Below are positions 13,801 to 26,838 of a stretch of DNA of 64,000 nt, piece after piece. The translations under genes and the position numbers were made by a program. Each line of letters begins with the position of its first letter. Within the stretch, counting starts at the first letter, position 1. The stretch comes from Karalla daura (Eukaryota; Chordata; Actinopteri; Chaetodontiformes; Leiognathidae): NCBI GenBank assembly GCA_029224185.1, contig JANZKI010000095.1, forward strand, positions 91,001-155,000, read 5' to 3'. The notes beneath the pieces are model-generated. The model worked only from the letters and a program-made list of their open reading frames with translations. It was not told the origin of the DNA and did no database searches.

Positions 13801-15551
13801 CTTAGCGTTCTAAACACTTTGACGGCCTGTTGCTGCACTGCGTATTGGCCAATGGTGCATGTGTCAACACACTTTTTCAAAGCCCTTTTCCCCACAGTCT
13901 TCTATGCAGGGGGCTGTAAGCAGGCTCAACCAAGCGTTCTAAACAATTTTCAGGCCTGTTGCTGCACTGCGTTTTGGCCAATGGTGCATGTGTCAACGCA
14001 CTTTTTCAAAGCGCTTTTTCCCACAGTCTCCTATGCAGGGGGCTGTAAACAGGCTCAACTAAGCGTTCTAAACACTTTGAAGGCCTGTTACTGCACTGCG
14101 TATTGGCCAATGGTGCATGTGTCAACACACTTTTTCAAAGCGCTTTTCCCCACAGTCTCCTATGCAGGGGGCTGTAAACTGGCTCAACCAAGCGTTCTAA
14201 ACACTTTGACGGCCTGTTGCTGCACTGCGTGTTTGCCAATGGTGCATGTGTCAACACACTTTTTCAAAGCGCTTTTCCCCACAGTCTCCTATGCAGGGGG
14301 CTGTAAACAGGCTCAACTAAGCGTTCTAAACACTTTGACGGCCTGTTGCTGCACTGCGTATTGGCCAATGGTGCATGTGTCAACACACTTTTTCAAAGCG
14401 CTTTTCCCCACAGTCTCCTGTGCAGGGGGCTGTAAACAGGCTCAACTAAGCGTTCTAAACACTTTGACGGCCTGTTGCTGCACTGCGTATTGGCCAATGG
14501 TGCATGTGTCAACACACTTTTTCAAAGCACTTTTCCCCACAGTCTCCTATGCAGGGGGCTGTAAACAGGCTCAACTAAGCGTTCTAAACACTTTGACGGC
14601 CTGTTGCTTCACTGCGTGTTGGCCAATGGTACATGTGTCAACACACTTTTTCAAAGCGCTTTTTCCCACAGTCTCCTATGCAGGGGGCTGTAAACAGGCT
14701 CAACTAAGCGTTCTAAACACTTTGACGGCCTGTTGCTGCACTGCGTATTGGCCAATGGTGCATGTGTCAACACACTTTTTCAAAGCGCTTTTCCCCACAG
14801 TCTCCTTTGCAGGGGGCTGTAAACAGGCTCAACTATGCGTTCTAAACACTTTGACGGCCTGTTGCTACACTGCGTATTGGCCAATGGTGCATGTGTCAAC
14901 ACACTTTTTCAAAGCGCTTTTCCCCACAGTCTACTATGCAGGGGGCTGTAAACAGGCTCAACTAAGCGTTCTAAACACTTTGACGGCCTGTTGCTGCACT
15001 GCGTATTGGCCAATGGTGCATGTGTCAACACACTTTTTCAAAGCGCTTTTCCCCACAGTCTCCTATGCAGGGGGCTGTAAACAGGCTCAACTAAGCGTTC
15101 TAAACACTTTGACGGCCTGTTGCTGCACTGCGTATTGGCCAATGGTGCATGTGTCAACACACTTTTTCAAAGCGCTTTTCCCCACAGTCTCCTATGCAGG
15201 GGGCTGTAAACTGGCTCAACCAAGCGTTCTAAACACTTTGACGGCCTGTTGCTGCACTGCGTGTTGGCCAATGGTGCATGTGTCAACACACTTTTTCAAA
15301 GCGCTTTTCCCCACAGTCTCCTATGCAGGGGGCTGTAAACAGGCTCAACTAAGCGTTCTAAACACTTTGACGGCCTGTTGCTGCACTGCGTATTGGCCAA
15401 TGGTGCATGTGTCAACACACTTTTTCAAAGCGCTTTTCCCCACAGTCTCCTGTGCAGGGGGCTGTAAACAGGCTCAACTAAGCGTTCTAAACACTTTGAC
15501 GGCCTGTTGCTGCACTGCGTGTTTGCCAATGGTGCATGTGTCAACACACTT
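7869..15551 (+). repeat. Domain I, 61-monomer higher-order unit, copy B (truncated)
   Basis: This matches copy A almost base for base from 7,869 until about 15,551, where copy A continues with ttattcaaagccc (7,682) and this copy changes to tttttcaaagcgc. The few differences I found are the absence of the 1-base deletion of copy A, one T-to-C change at about 10,390 (copy A 2,522), and scattered single changes. The tail of about 185 bp of the unit is missing where domain II takes over. Confidence 0.87.
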
Positions 15552-16844
15552 TTTCAAAGCGCTTTTCCCCACAGTCTCCTATGCAGGGGGCTGTAAACAG
15601 GCTCAACTAAGCGTTCTAAACACTTTGACGGCCTGTTGCTGCACTGCGTCTTGGCCAATGGTGCATGTGTCAACACACTTTTTCAAAGCGCTTTTCCCCA
15701 CAGTCTCCTATGCAGGGGGCTGTAAACAGGCTCAACTAAGCGTTCTAAACACTTTGACGGCCTGTTGCTGCACTGCGTATTGGCCAATGGTGCATGTGTC
15801 AACACACTTTTTCAAAGCGCTTTTCATCCACAGTCTCCTATGCAGGGGGCTGTAAACAGGCTCAACTAAGCGTTCTTAACACTTTGACGGCCTGTTGCTG
15901 CACTGCGTATTGGCCAATGGTGCATGTGTCAACACACTTTTTCAAAGCGCTTTTCCCCACAGTCTCGTATGCAGGGGGCTGTAAACAGGCTCAACTAAGC
16001 GTTCTAAACACTTTGACCGCCTGTTGCTGCACTGCGTATTGCCCAATGGTGCAAGTGTCAACACATTTTTTCAAAGCGCTTTCCCCCACAGTCTCCTATG
16101 CAGGGGCCTGTAAACAGGCTCAACTAAGCGTTCTAAACACTTTTCTGGCCTGTTGCTGCACTGCGTGTTGGCCAATGGTGCATGTGTCAACACACTTTAT
16201 CAAAGCGCTTTTCCCCACAGTCTCCTATGCAGGGGGCTGTAAACAGGCTCAACTAAGCGTTCTAAACACTTTGACGGCCTGTTGCTTCACTGCGTTTTGT
16301 CCAATGGTGCATGTGTCAACACACTTTTTCAAAGCGCTTTTCCCCACAGTGTCCTATGCAGGGGGCTGTAAACAGACTCAACTAAGCGTTCTAAACACTT
16401 TGACGGCCTGTTGCTGCACTGCGTATTGGCCAAAGGTGCATGTGTCAACACACTTTTTCAATGCACTTTTCATCCACAGTCTCCTGTGCAGGGGGCTGTA
16501 AACAGGCTCAACTAAGCGTTCTAAACACTTTGACGGCCTGTTGCTGCAATGCGTATTGGCCAATGGTGCATGTGTCAACACACTTTTTCAAAGTGCTTTC
16601 CCCACAGTCTCCTATGCAGGGGGCTGTAAACAGGCTCAAATAAGCGTTCTAAACACTTTGACGGCCTGTTGCTGCACTGCGTATTGGCCAATGGTGCATG
16701 TGTCAACACACTTTTTCAAAGCGCTTTTCCCCACAGTCTCCTATGCAGGGAGCTGTAAACAGGCTCAACTAAGCGTTCTAAACACTTTGACGGCCTGTTG
16801 CTACACTGCGTATTGGCCAATGGTGCATGTGTCAACACACTTTT

Positions 16845-18785
16845 TCAAAGCGCTTTTCCCCACAGTCTCCTATGCAGGGGGCTGTAAACAGGCTCAACTA
16901 AGCGTTCTAAACACTTTGACGGCCTGTTGCTTCACTGCGTGTTGGCCAATGGTGCATTTGTCAACACACTTTTTCAAAGCGCTTTTCCCCACAGTCTCCT
17001 GTGCAGGGGGCTGTAAACAGGCTCAACTAAGCATTCTAAACACTTTCCAGGCCTGTTGCTGCACTGCGTATTGGCCAATGGTGCATGTGTCAACGCACTT
17101 TTTCAATGCGCTTTTCATCCAAAGTCTCCTATGCAGGGGGCTGTAAACAGGCTCAACTAAGCGTTCTAAACACTTTGACGGCCTGTTGCTGCACTGCGTA
17201 TTGGCCAATGGTGCATGTGTCAACACACTTTTTCAAAGCGCTTTTCCCCACAGTCTCCTATGCAGGGGGCTGTAAACAGGCTCAACTAAGCGTTCTAAAC
17301 ACTTTGACGGCCTGTTGCTGCACTGCGTATTGGCCAATGGTGCATGTGTCAACACACTTTTTCAAAGCGCTTTTCCCCACAGTCTCCTATGCAGGGGGCT
17401 GTAAACTGGCTCAACCAAGCGTTCTAAACACTTTGACGGCCTGTTGCTGCACTGCGTGTTTGCCAATGGTGCATGTGTCAACACACTTTTTCTAAGCGCT
17501 TTTCCCCACAGTCTCCTATGCAGGGGGCTGTAAACAGGCTCAACTAAGCGTTCTAAACACTTTGACGGCCTGTTGCTACACTGCGTCTTGGCCAGTGGTG
17601 CATGTGTCAACACACTTTTTCAAAGCGCTTTTCCCCACAGTCTCCTGTGCAGGGGGCTGTAAACAGGCTCAACTAAGCGTTCTAAACACTTTGACGGCCT
17701 GTTGCTGCACTGCGTATTGGCCAATGGTGCATGTGTCAACACACTTTTTCAAAGCGCTTTTCATCCACAGTCTCCTATGCAGGGGGCTGTAAACAGGCTC
17801 AACTAAGCGTTCTTAACACTTTGACGGCCTGTTGCTGCACTGCGTATTGGCCAATGGTGCATGTGTCAACACACTTTTTCAAAGTGCTTTTCCCCACAGT
17901 CTCCTATGCAGGGGGCTGTAAACGGGCTCAACTAAGCGTTCTAAACACTTTGACGGCCTGTTGCTTCACTGCGTGTTGGCCAATGGTGCATGTGTCAACA
18001 CACTTTTTCAAAGCGCTTTTCCCCACAGTCTCCTGTGCAGGGGGCTGTAAACAGGCTCAACTAAGCATTCTAAACACTTTCCAGGCCTGTTGCTGCACTG
18101 CGTATTGGCCAATGGTGCATGTGTCAACACACTTTTTCAAAGCGCTTTTCCCCACAGTCTCCTATGCAGGGGGCTGTAAACAGGCTCAACTAAGCGTTCT
18201 AAACACTTTGACGGCCTGTTGCTGCACTGCGTATTGGCCAATGGTGCATGTGTCAACATACTTTTTCAATGCGCTTTTCATCCACAGTCTCCTATGCAGG
18301 GGGCTGTAAACAGGCTCAACTAAGCGTTCTAAACACTTTCCAGGCCTGTTGCTGCACTGCGTATTGGCCAATGGTGCATGTGTCAACACACTTTTTCAAT
18401 GCACTTTTCATCCACAGTCTCCTGTGCAGGGGGCTGTAAACAGGCTCAACTAAGCGTTCTAAACACTTTGACGGCCTGTTGCTGCAATGCGTATTGGCCA
18501 ATGGTGCATGTGTCAACACACTTTTTCAAAGCGCTTTTCCCCACAGTCTCCTATGCAGGGGGCTGTAAACAGGCTCAACTAAGCGTTCTAAACACTTTGA
18601 CGGCCTGTTGCTGCACTGCGTCTTGGCCAGTGGTGCATGTGTCAACACACTTTTTCAAAGCGCTTTTCCCCACAGTCTCCTGTGCAGGGGGCTGTAAACA
18701 GGCTCAACTAAGCGTTCTAAACACTTTGACGGCCTGTTGCTGCACTGCGTATTGGCCAATGGTGCATGTGTCAACACACTTTTTC
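16845..18785 (+). repeat. Domain II triplicated block, copy 1
   Basis: This shares an ordered set of rare monomer variants with 21,240-23,047 and 23,695-25,503: gcatttgtcaac, the aacactttccagg/caacgcac pair, a tttttctaagcg monomer (17,490) and gtaaacgggctc. It has one extra 130-bp monomer (ending near 17,792): the distance between two flanking 130-bp monomers is 1,163 bp here against 1,033 bp in the other copies. Edges are approximate. Confidence 0.72.
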
Positions 18786-21239
18786 AAAGCGCTTTTCATC
18801 CACAGTCTCCTATGCAGGGGGCTGTAAACAGGCTCAACCAAGCGTTCTTAACACTTTGACGGCCTGTTGCTGCACTGCGTATTGGCCAATGGTGCATGTG
18901 TCAACACACTTTTTCAAAGCGCTTTTCCCCACAGTCTCCTATGCAGGGGGCTGTAAACAGGCTCAACTAAGCGTTCTAAACACTTTGACGGCCTGTTGCT
19001 GCACTGCGTATTGCCCAATGGTGCATGTGTCAACACACTTTTTCAAAGCGCTTTTCCCCACAGTCTCCTATGCAGGGGGCTGTAAACTGGCTCAACCAAG
19101 CGTTCTAAACACTTTGACGGCCTGTTGCTGCACTGCGTGTTTGCCAATGGTGCATGTGTCAACACACTTTTTCAAAGCGCTTTTCCCCACAGTCTCCTAT
19201 GCAGGGGGCTGTAAACAGGCTCAACTAAGCGTTCTAAACACTTTGACGGCCTGTTGCTGCACTGCGTCTTGGCCAGTGGTGCATGTGTCAACACACTTTT
19301 TCAAAGCGCTTTTCCCCACAGTCTCCTGTGCAGGGGGCTGTAAACAGGCTCAACTAAGCGTTCTAAACACTTTGACGGCCTGTTGCTGCACTGCGTATTG
19401 GCCAATGGTGCATGTGTCAACACACTTTTTCAAAGCGCTTTTCATCCACAGTCTCCTATGCAGGGGGCTGTAAACAGGCTCAACTAAGCGTTCTTAACAC
19501 TTTGACGGCCTGTTGCTGCACTGCGTATTGGCCAATGGTGCATGTGTCAACACACTTTTTCAAAGCGCTTTTCCCCACAGTCTCCTATGCAGGGGGCTGT
19601 AAACAGGCTCAACTAAGCGTTCTAAACACTTTGACGGCCTGTTGCTGCACTGCGTATTGGCCAATGGTGCATGTGTCAACACACTTTTTCAAAGCGCTTT
19701 TCCCCACAGTCTCCTATGCAGGGGGCTGTAAACTGGCTCAACCAAGCGTTCTAAACACTTTGACGGCCTGTTGCTGCACTGCGTGTTTGCCAATGGTGCA
19801 TGTGTCAACACACTTTTTCAAAGCGCTTTTCCCCACAGTCTCCTATGCAGGGGGCTGTAAACTAGCTCAACCAAGCGTTCTAAACACTTTGACGGCCTGT
19901 TGCTGCACTGCGTGTTGGCCAATGGTGCATGTGTCAACACACTTTTTCAAAGCGCTTTTCCCCACAGTCTCCTATGCAGGGGGCTGTAAACAGGCTCAAC
20001 TAAGCGTTCTAAACACTTTGACGGCCTGTTGCTGCACTGCGTATTGGCCAATGTTGCATGTGTCAACACACTTTTTCAAAGCGCTTTTCCCCACAGTCTC
20101 CTGTGCAGGGGGCTGTAAACAGGCTCAACTAAGCGTTCTAAACACTTTGACGGCCTGTTGCTGCACTGCGTGTTTGCCAATGGTGCATGTGTCAACACAC
20201 TTTTTCAAAGCGCTTTTCCCCACAGTCTCCTATGCAGGGGGCTGTAAACAGGCTCAACTAAGCGTTCTAAACACTTTGACGGCCTGTTGCTGCACTGCGT
20301 CTTGGCCAATGGTGCATGTGTCAACACACTTTTTCAAAGCGCTTTTCCCCACAGTCTCCTATGCAGGGGGCTGTAAACAGGCTCAACTAAGCGTTCTAAA
20401 CACTTTGACGGCCTGTTGCTGCACTGCGTATTGGCCAATGGTGCATGTGTCAACACACTTTTTCAAAGCGCTTTTCATCCACAGTCTCCTATGCAGGGGG
20501 CTGTAAACAGGCTCAACTAAGCGTTCTTAACACTTTGACGGCCTGTTGCTGCACTGCGTATTGGCCAATGGTGCATGTGTCAACACACTTTTTCAAAGCG
20601 CTTTTCCCCACAGTCTCCTATGCAGGGGGCTGTAAACAGGCTCAACTAAGCGTTCTAAACACTTTGACCGCCTGTTGCTGCACTGCGTATTGCCCAATGG
20701 TGCATGTGTCAACACACTTTTTCAAAGCGCTTTCCCCCACAGTCTCCTATGCAGGGGCCTGTAAACAGGCTCAACTAAGCGTTCTAAACACTTTGACGGC
20801 CTGTTGCTGCACTGCGTATTGGCCAATGGTGCATGTGTCAACACACTTTTTCAATGCACTTTTCATCCACAGTCTCCTGTGCAGGGGGCTGTAAACAGGC
20901 TCAACTAAGCGTTCTAAACACTTTGACGGCCTGTTGCTGCAATGCGTATTGGCCAATGGTGCATGTGTCAACACACTTTTTCAAAGTGCTTTTCCCCACA
21001 GTCTCCTATGCAGGGGGCTGTAAACAGGCTCAAATAAGCGTTCTAAACACTTTTCAGGCCTGTTGCTGCACTGCGTATTGGCCAATGGTGCATGTGTCAA
21101 CACACTTTTTCAAAGCGCTTTTCCCCACAGTCTCCTATGCAGGGAGCTGTAAACAGGCTCAACTAAGCGTTCTAAACACTTTGACGGCCTGTTGCTACAC
21201 TGCGTATTGGCCAATGGTGCATGTGTCAACACACTTTTT

Positions 21240-23047
21240 CAAAGCGCTTTTCCCCACAGTCTCCTATGCAGGGGGCTGTAAACAGGCTCAACTAAGCGTT
21301 CTAAACACTTTGACGGCCTGTTGCTTCACTGCGTGTTGGCCAATGGTGCATTTGTCAACACACTTTTTCAAAGCGCTTTTCCCCACAGTCTCCTGTGCAG
21401 GGGGCTGTAAACAGGCTCAACTAAGCATTCTAAACACTTTCCAGGCCTGTTGCTGCACTGCGTATTGGCCAATAGTGCATGTGTCAACGCACTTTTTCAA
21501 TGCGCTTTTCATCCACAGTCTCCTATGCAGGGGGCTGTAAACAGGCTCAACTAAGCGTTCTAAACACTTTGACGGCCTGTTGCTGCACTGCGTATTGGCC
21601 AATGGTGCATGTGTCAACACACTTTTTCAAAGCGCTTTTCCCCACAGTCTCCTATGCAGGGGGCTGTAAACAGGCTCAACTAAGCGTTCTAAACACTTTG
21701 ACGGCCTGTTGCTGCACTGCGTATTGGCCAATGGTGCATGTGTCAACACACTTTTTCAAAGCGCTTTTCCCCACAGTCTCCTATGCAGGGGGCTGTAAAC
21801 TGGCTCAACCAAGCGTTCTAAACACTTTGACGGCCTGTTGCTGCACTGCGTGTTTGCCAATGGTGCATGTGTCAACACACTTTTTCTAAGCGCTTTTCCC
21901 CACAGTCTCCTATGCAGGGGGCTCTAAACAGGCTCAACTAAGCGTTCTAAACACTTTGACGGCCTGTTGCTACACTGCGTCTTGGCCAGTGGTGCATGTG
22001 TCAACACACTTTTTCAAAGCGCTTTTCCCCACAGTCTCCTGTGCAGGGGGCTGTAAACAGGCTCAACTAAGCGTTCTAAACACTTTGACGGCCTGTTGCT
22101 GCACTGCGTATTGGCCAATGGTGCATGTGTCAACACACTTTTTCAAAGTGCTTTTCCCCACAGTCTCCTATGCAGGGGGCTGTAAACGGGCTCAACTAAG
22201 CGTTCTAAACACTTTGACGGCCTGTTGCTTCACTGCGTGTTGGCCAATGGTGCATGTGTCAACACACTTTTTCAAAGCGCTTTTCCCCACAGTCTCCTGT
22301 GCAGGGGGCTGTAAACAGGCTCAACTAAGCATTCTAAACACTTTGACCGCCTGTTGCTGCACTGCGTATTGGCCAATGGTGCATGTGTCAACACACTTTT
22401 TCAAAGCGCTTTTCCCCACAGTCTCCTATGCAGGGGGCTGTAAACAGGCTCAACTAAGCGTTCTAAACACTTTGACGGCCTGTTGCTGCACTGCGTATTG
22501 GCCAATGGTGCATGTGTCAACATACTTTTTCAATGCGCTTTTCATCCACAGTCTCCTATGCAGGGGGCTGTAAACAGGCTCAACTAAGCGTTCTAAACAC
22601 TTTCCAGGCCTGTTGCTGCACTGCGTATTGGCCAATGGTGCATGTGTCAACACACTTTTTCAATGCACTTTTCATCCACAGTCTCCTGTGCAGGGGGCTG
22701 TAAACAGGCTCAACTAAGCGTTCTAAACACTTTGACGGCCTGTTGCTGCAATGCGTATTGGCCAATGGTGCATGTGTCAACACACTTTTTCAAAGCGCTT
22801 TTCCCCACAGTCTCCTATGCAGGGGGCTGTAAACAGGCTCAACTAAGCGTTCTAAACACTTTGACGGCCTGTTGCATACTGCGTCTTGGCCAGTGGTGCA
22901 TGTGTCAACACACTTTTTCAAAGCGCTTTTCCCCACAGTCTCCTGTGCAGGGGGCTGTAAACAGGCTCAACTAAGCGTTCTAAACACTTTGACGGCCTGT
23001 TGCTGCACTGCGTATTGGCCAATGGTGCATGTGTCAACACACTTTTT
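21240..23047 (+). repeat. Domain II triplicated block, copy 2
   Basis: It is offset by 2,455 bp (19 x 129 + 4) from copy 3. Matched landmarks are the cattctaaacactttccagg monomer, tgcatgtgtcaacgcac, tttttctaagcg at 21,885 and 24,340, and catactttttcaatgcgc at 22,522 and 24,977. It carries the private 1-base deletion gttgcatactgcg (22,873). Similarity ends where caatgcac (23,047) faces caaagcgc (25,503). Confidence 0.75.
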
Positions 23048-23694
23048 CAATGCACTTTTCATCCACAGTCTCCTGTGCAGGGGGCTGTAAACAGGCTCAA
23101 CTAAGCGTTCTAAACACTTTGACGGCCTGTTGCTGCAATGCGTATTGGCCAATGGTGCATGTGTCAACACACTTTTTCAAAGTGCTTTTCCCCACAGTCT
23201 CCTATGCAGGGGGCTGTAAACAGGCTCAACTAAGCGTTCTAAACACTTTGACGGCCTGTTGCTGCACTGCGTCTTGGCCAGTGGTGCATGTGTCAACACA
23301 CTTTTTCAAAGCGCTTTTCCCCACAGTCTCCTGTGCAGGGGGCTGTAAACAGACTCAACTAAGCGTTCTAAACACTTTGACGGCCTGTTGCTGCACTGCG
23401 TATTGGCCAATGGTGCATGTGTCAACACACTTTTTCAATGCACTTTTCATCCACAGTCTCCTGTGCAGGGGGCTGTAAACAGGCTCAACTAAGCGTTCTA
23501 AACACTTTGACGGCCTGTTGCTGCAATGCGTATTGGCCAATGGTGCATGTGTCAACACACTTTTTCAAAGTGCTTTTCCCCACAGTCTCCTATGCAGGGG
23601 GCTGTAAACAGGCTCAACTAAGCGTTCTAAACACTTTGACGGCCTGTTGCTGCAATGCGTATTGGCCAATGGTGCATGTGTCAACACACTTTTT

Positions 23695-25503
23695 CAAAGC
23701 GCTTTTCCCCACAGTCTCCTATGCAGGGGGCTGTAAACAGGCTCAACTAAGCGTTCTAAACACTTTGACGGCCTGTTGCTTCACTGCGTGTTGGCCAATG
23801 GTGCATTTGTCAACACACTTTTTCAAAGCGCTTTTCCCCACAGTCTCCTGTGCAGGGGGCTGTAAACAGGCTCAACTAAGCATTCTAAACACTTTCCAGG
23901 CCTGTTGCTGCACTGCGTATTGGCCAATAGTGCATGTGTCAACGCACTTTTTCAATGCGCTTTTCATCCACAGTCTCCTATGCAGGGGGCTGTAAACAGG
24001 CTCAACTAAGCGTTCTAAACACTTTGACGGCCTGTTGCTGCACTGCGTATTGGCCAATGGTGCATGTGTCAACACACTTTTTCAAAGCGCTTTTCCCCAC
24101 AGTCTCCTATGCAGGGGGCTGTAAACAGGCTCAACTAAGCGTTCTAAACACTTTGACGGCCTGTTGCTGCACTGCGTATTGGCCAATGGTGCATGTGTCA
24201 ACACACTTTTTCAAAGCGCTTTTCCCCACAGTCTCCTATGCAGGGGGCTGTAAACTGGCTCAACCAAGCGTTCTAAACACTTTGACGGCCTGTTGCTGCA
24301 CTGCGTGTTTGCCAATGGTGCATGTGTCAACACACTTTTTCTAAGCGCTTTTCCCCACAGTCTCCTATGCAGGGGGCTGTAAACAGGCTCAACTAAGCGT
24401 TCTAAACACTTTGACGGCCTGTTGCTACACTGCGTATTGGCCAGTGGTGCATGTGTCAACACACTTTTTCAAAGCGCTTTTCCCCACAGTCTCCTGTGCA
24501 GGGGGCTGTAAACAGGCTCAACTAAGCGTTCTAAACACTTTGACGGCCTGTTGCTGCACTGCGTATTGGCCAATGGTGCATGTGTCAACACACTTTTTCA
24601 AAGTGCTTTTCCCCACAGTCTCCTATGCAGGGGGCTGTAAACGGGCTCAACTAAGCGTTCTAAACACTTTGACGGCCTGTTGCTTCACTGCGTGTTGGCC
24701 AATGGTGCATGTGTCAACACACTTTTTCAAAGCGCTTTTCCCCACAGTCTCCTGTGCAGGGGGCTGTAAACAGGCTCAACTAAGCATTCTAAACACTTTG
24801 ACCGCCTGTTGCTGCACTGCGTATTGGCCAATGGTGCATGTGTCAACACACTTTTTCAAAGCGCTTTTCCCCACAGTCTCCTATGCAGGGGGCTGTAAAC
24901 AGGCTCAACTAAGCGTTCTAAACACTTTGACGGCCTGTTGCTGCACTGCGTATTGGCCAATGGTGCATGTGTCAACATACTTTTTCAATGCGCTTTTCAT
25001 CCACAGTCTCCTATGCAGGGGGCTGTAAACAGGCTCAACTAAGCGTTCTAAACACTTTCCAGGCCTGTTGCTGCACTGCGTATTGGCCAATGGTGCATGT
25101 GTCAACACACTTTTTCAATGCACTTTTCATCCACAGTCTCCTGTGCAGGGGGCTGTAAACAGGCTCAACTAAGCGTTCTAAACACTTTGACGGCCTGTTG
25201 CTGCAATGCGTATTGGCCAATGGTGCATGTGTCAACACACTTTTTCAAAGCGCTTTTCCCCACAGTCTCCTATGCAGGGGGCTGTAAACAGGCTCAACTA
25301 AGCGTTCTAAACACTTTGACGGCCTGTTGCTGCACTGCGTCTTGGCCAGTGGTGCATGTGTCAACACACTTTTTCAAAGCGCTTTTCCCCACAGTCTCCT
25401 GTGCAGGGGGCTGTAAACAGGCTCAACTAAGCGTTCTAAACACTTTGACGGCCTGTTGCTGCACTGCGTATTGGCCAATGGTGCATGTGTCAACACACTT
25501 TTT
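23695..25503 (+). repeat. Domain II triplicated block, copy 3
   Basis: Third copy of the block, 2,455 bp after copy 2 and almost identical to it. The stretch between copies 2 and 3 (23,048-23,694) is made of monomers of the gttgctgcaatgcg and cttttcatccacag types and lies outside the matched block. Confidence 0.75.
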
Positions 25504-25546
25504 CAAAGCGCTTTTCATCCACAGTCTCCTATGCAGGGGGCTGTAA

Positions 25547-26838
25547 ACAGACTCAACTAAGCGTTCTTAACACTTTGACGGCCTGTTGCTGCACTGCGTA
25601 TTGGCCAATGGTGCATGTGTCAACACACTTTTTCAAAGCGCTTTTCCCCACAGTCTCCTATGCAGGGGGCTGTAAACAGGCTCAACTAAGCGTTCTAAAC
25701 ACTTTGACGGCCTGTTGCTGCACTGCGTATTGCCCAATGGTGCATGTGTCAACACACTTTTTCAAAGCGCTTTTCCCCACAGTCTCCTATGCAGGGGGCT
25801 GTAAACTGGCTCAACCAAGCGTTCTAAACACTTTGACGGCCTGTTGCTGCACTGCGTGTTTACCAATGGTGCATGTGTCAACACACTTTTTCAAAGCGCT
25901 TTTCCCCACAGTCTCCTATGCAGGGGGCTGTAAACAGGCTCAACTAAGCGTTCTAAACACTTTGACGGCCTGTTGCTGCACTGCGTCTTGGCCAGTGGTG
26001 CATGTGTCAACACACTTTTTCAAAGCGCTTTTCCCCACAGTCTCCTGTGCAGGGGGCTGTAAACAGGCTCAACTAAGCGTTCTAAACACTTTGACGGCCT
26101 GTTGCTGCACTGCGTATTGGCCAATGGTGTATGTGTCAACACACTTTTTCAAAGCGCTTTTCATCCACAGTCTCCTATGCAGGGGGCTGTAAACAGGCTC
26201 AACTAAGCGTTCTAAACACTTTGACGGCCTGTTGCTGCACTGCGTATTGGCCAATGGTGCATGTGTCAACACACTTTTTCAAAGCGCTTTTCCCCACAGT
26301 CTCCTATGCAGGGGGCTGTAAACAGGCTCAACTAAGCGTTCTAAACACTTTGACGGCCTGTTGCTGCACTGCGTATTGCCCAATGGTGCATGTGTCAACA
26401 CACTTTTTCAAAGCGCTTTTCCCCACAGTCTCCTATGCAGGGGGCTGTAAACTGGCTCAACCAAGCGTTCTAAACACTTTGACGGCCTGTTGCTGCACTG
26501 CGTGTTTGCCAATGGTGCATGTGTCAACACACTTTTTCAAAGCGCTTTTCCCCACAGTCTCCTATGCAGGGGGCTGTAAACAGGCTCAACTAAGCGTTCT
26601 TAACACTTTGACGGCCTGTTGCTGCACTGCGTCTTGGCCAGTGGTGCATGTGTCAACACACTTTTTCAAAGCGCTTTTCCCCACAGTCTCCTGTGCAGGG
26701 GGCTGTAAACAGGCTCAACTAAGCGTTCTAAACACTTTGACGGCCTGTTGCTGCACTGCGTATTGGCCAATGGTGCATGTGTCAACACACTTTTTCAAAG
26801 CGCTTTTCATCCACAGTCTCCTATGCAGGGGGCTGTAA
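25547..26838 (+). repeat. Two tandem 5-monomer units of 646 bp
   Basis: Units 25,547-26,192 and 26,193-26,838 (4 x 129 + 130) have the same variant order: consensus, attgcccaatgg, ctggctcaaccaag with tgtttgcc, cttggccagtgg, then the 130-bp monomer. A related unit lies at 18,828-19,473, and 26,839-27,484 has the same length but different inner monomers. This is the shortest clear higher-order period in the window. Confidence 0.78.
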
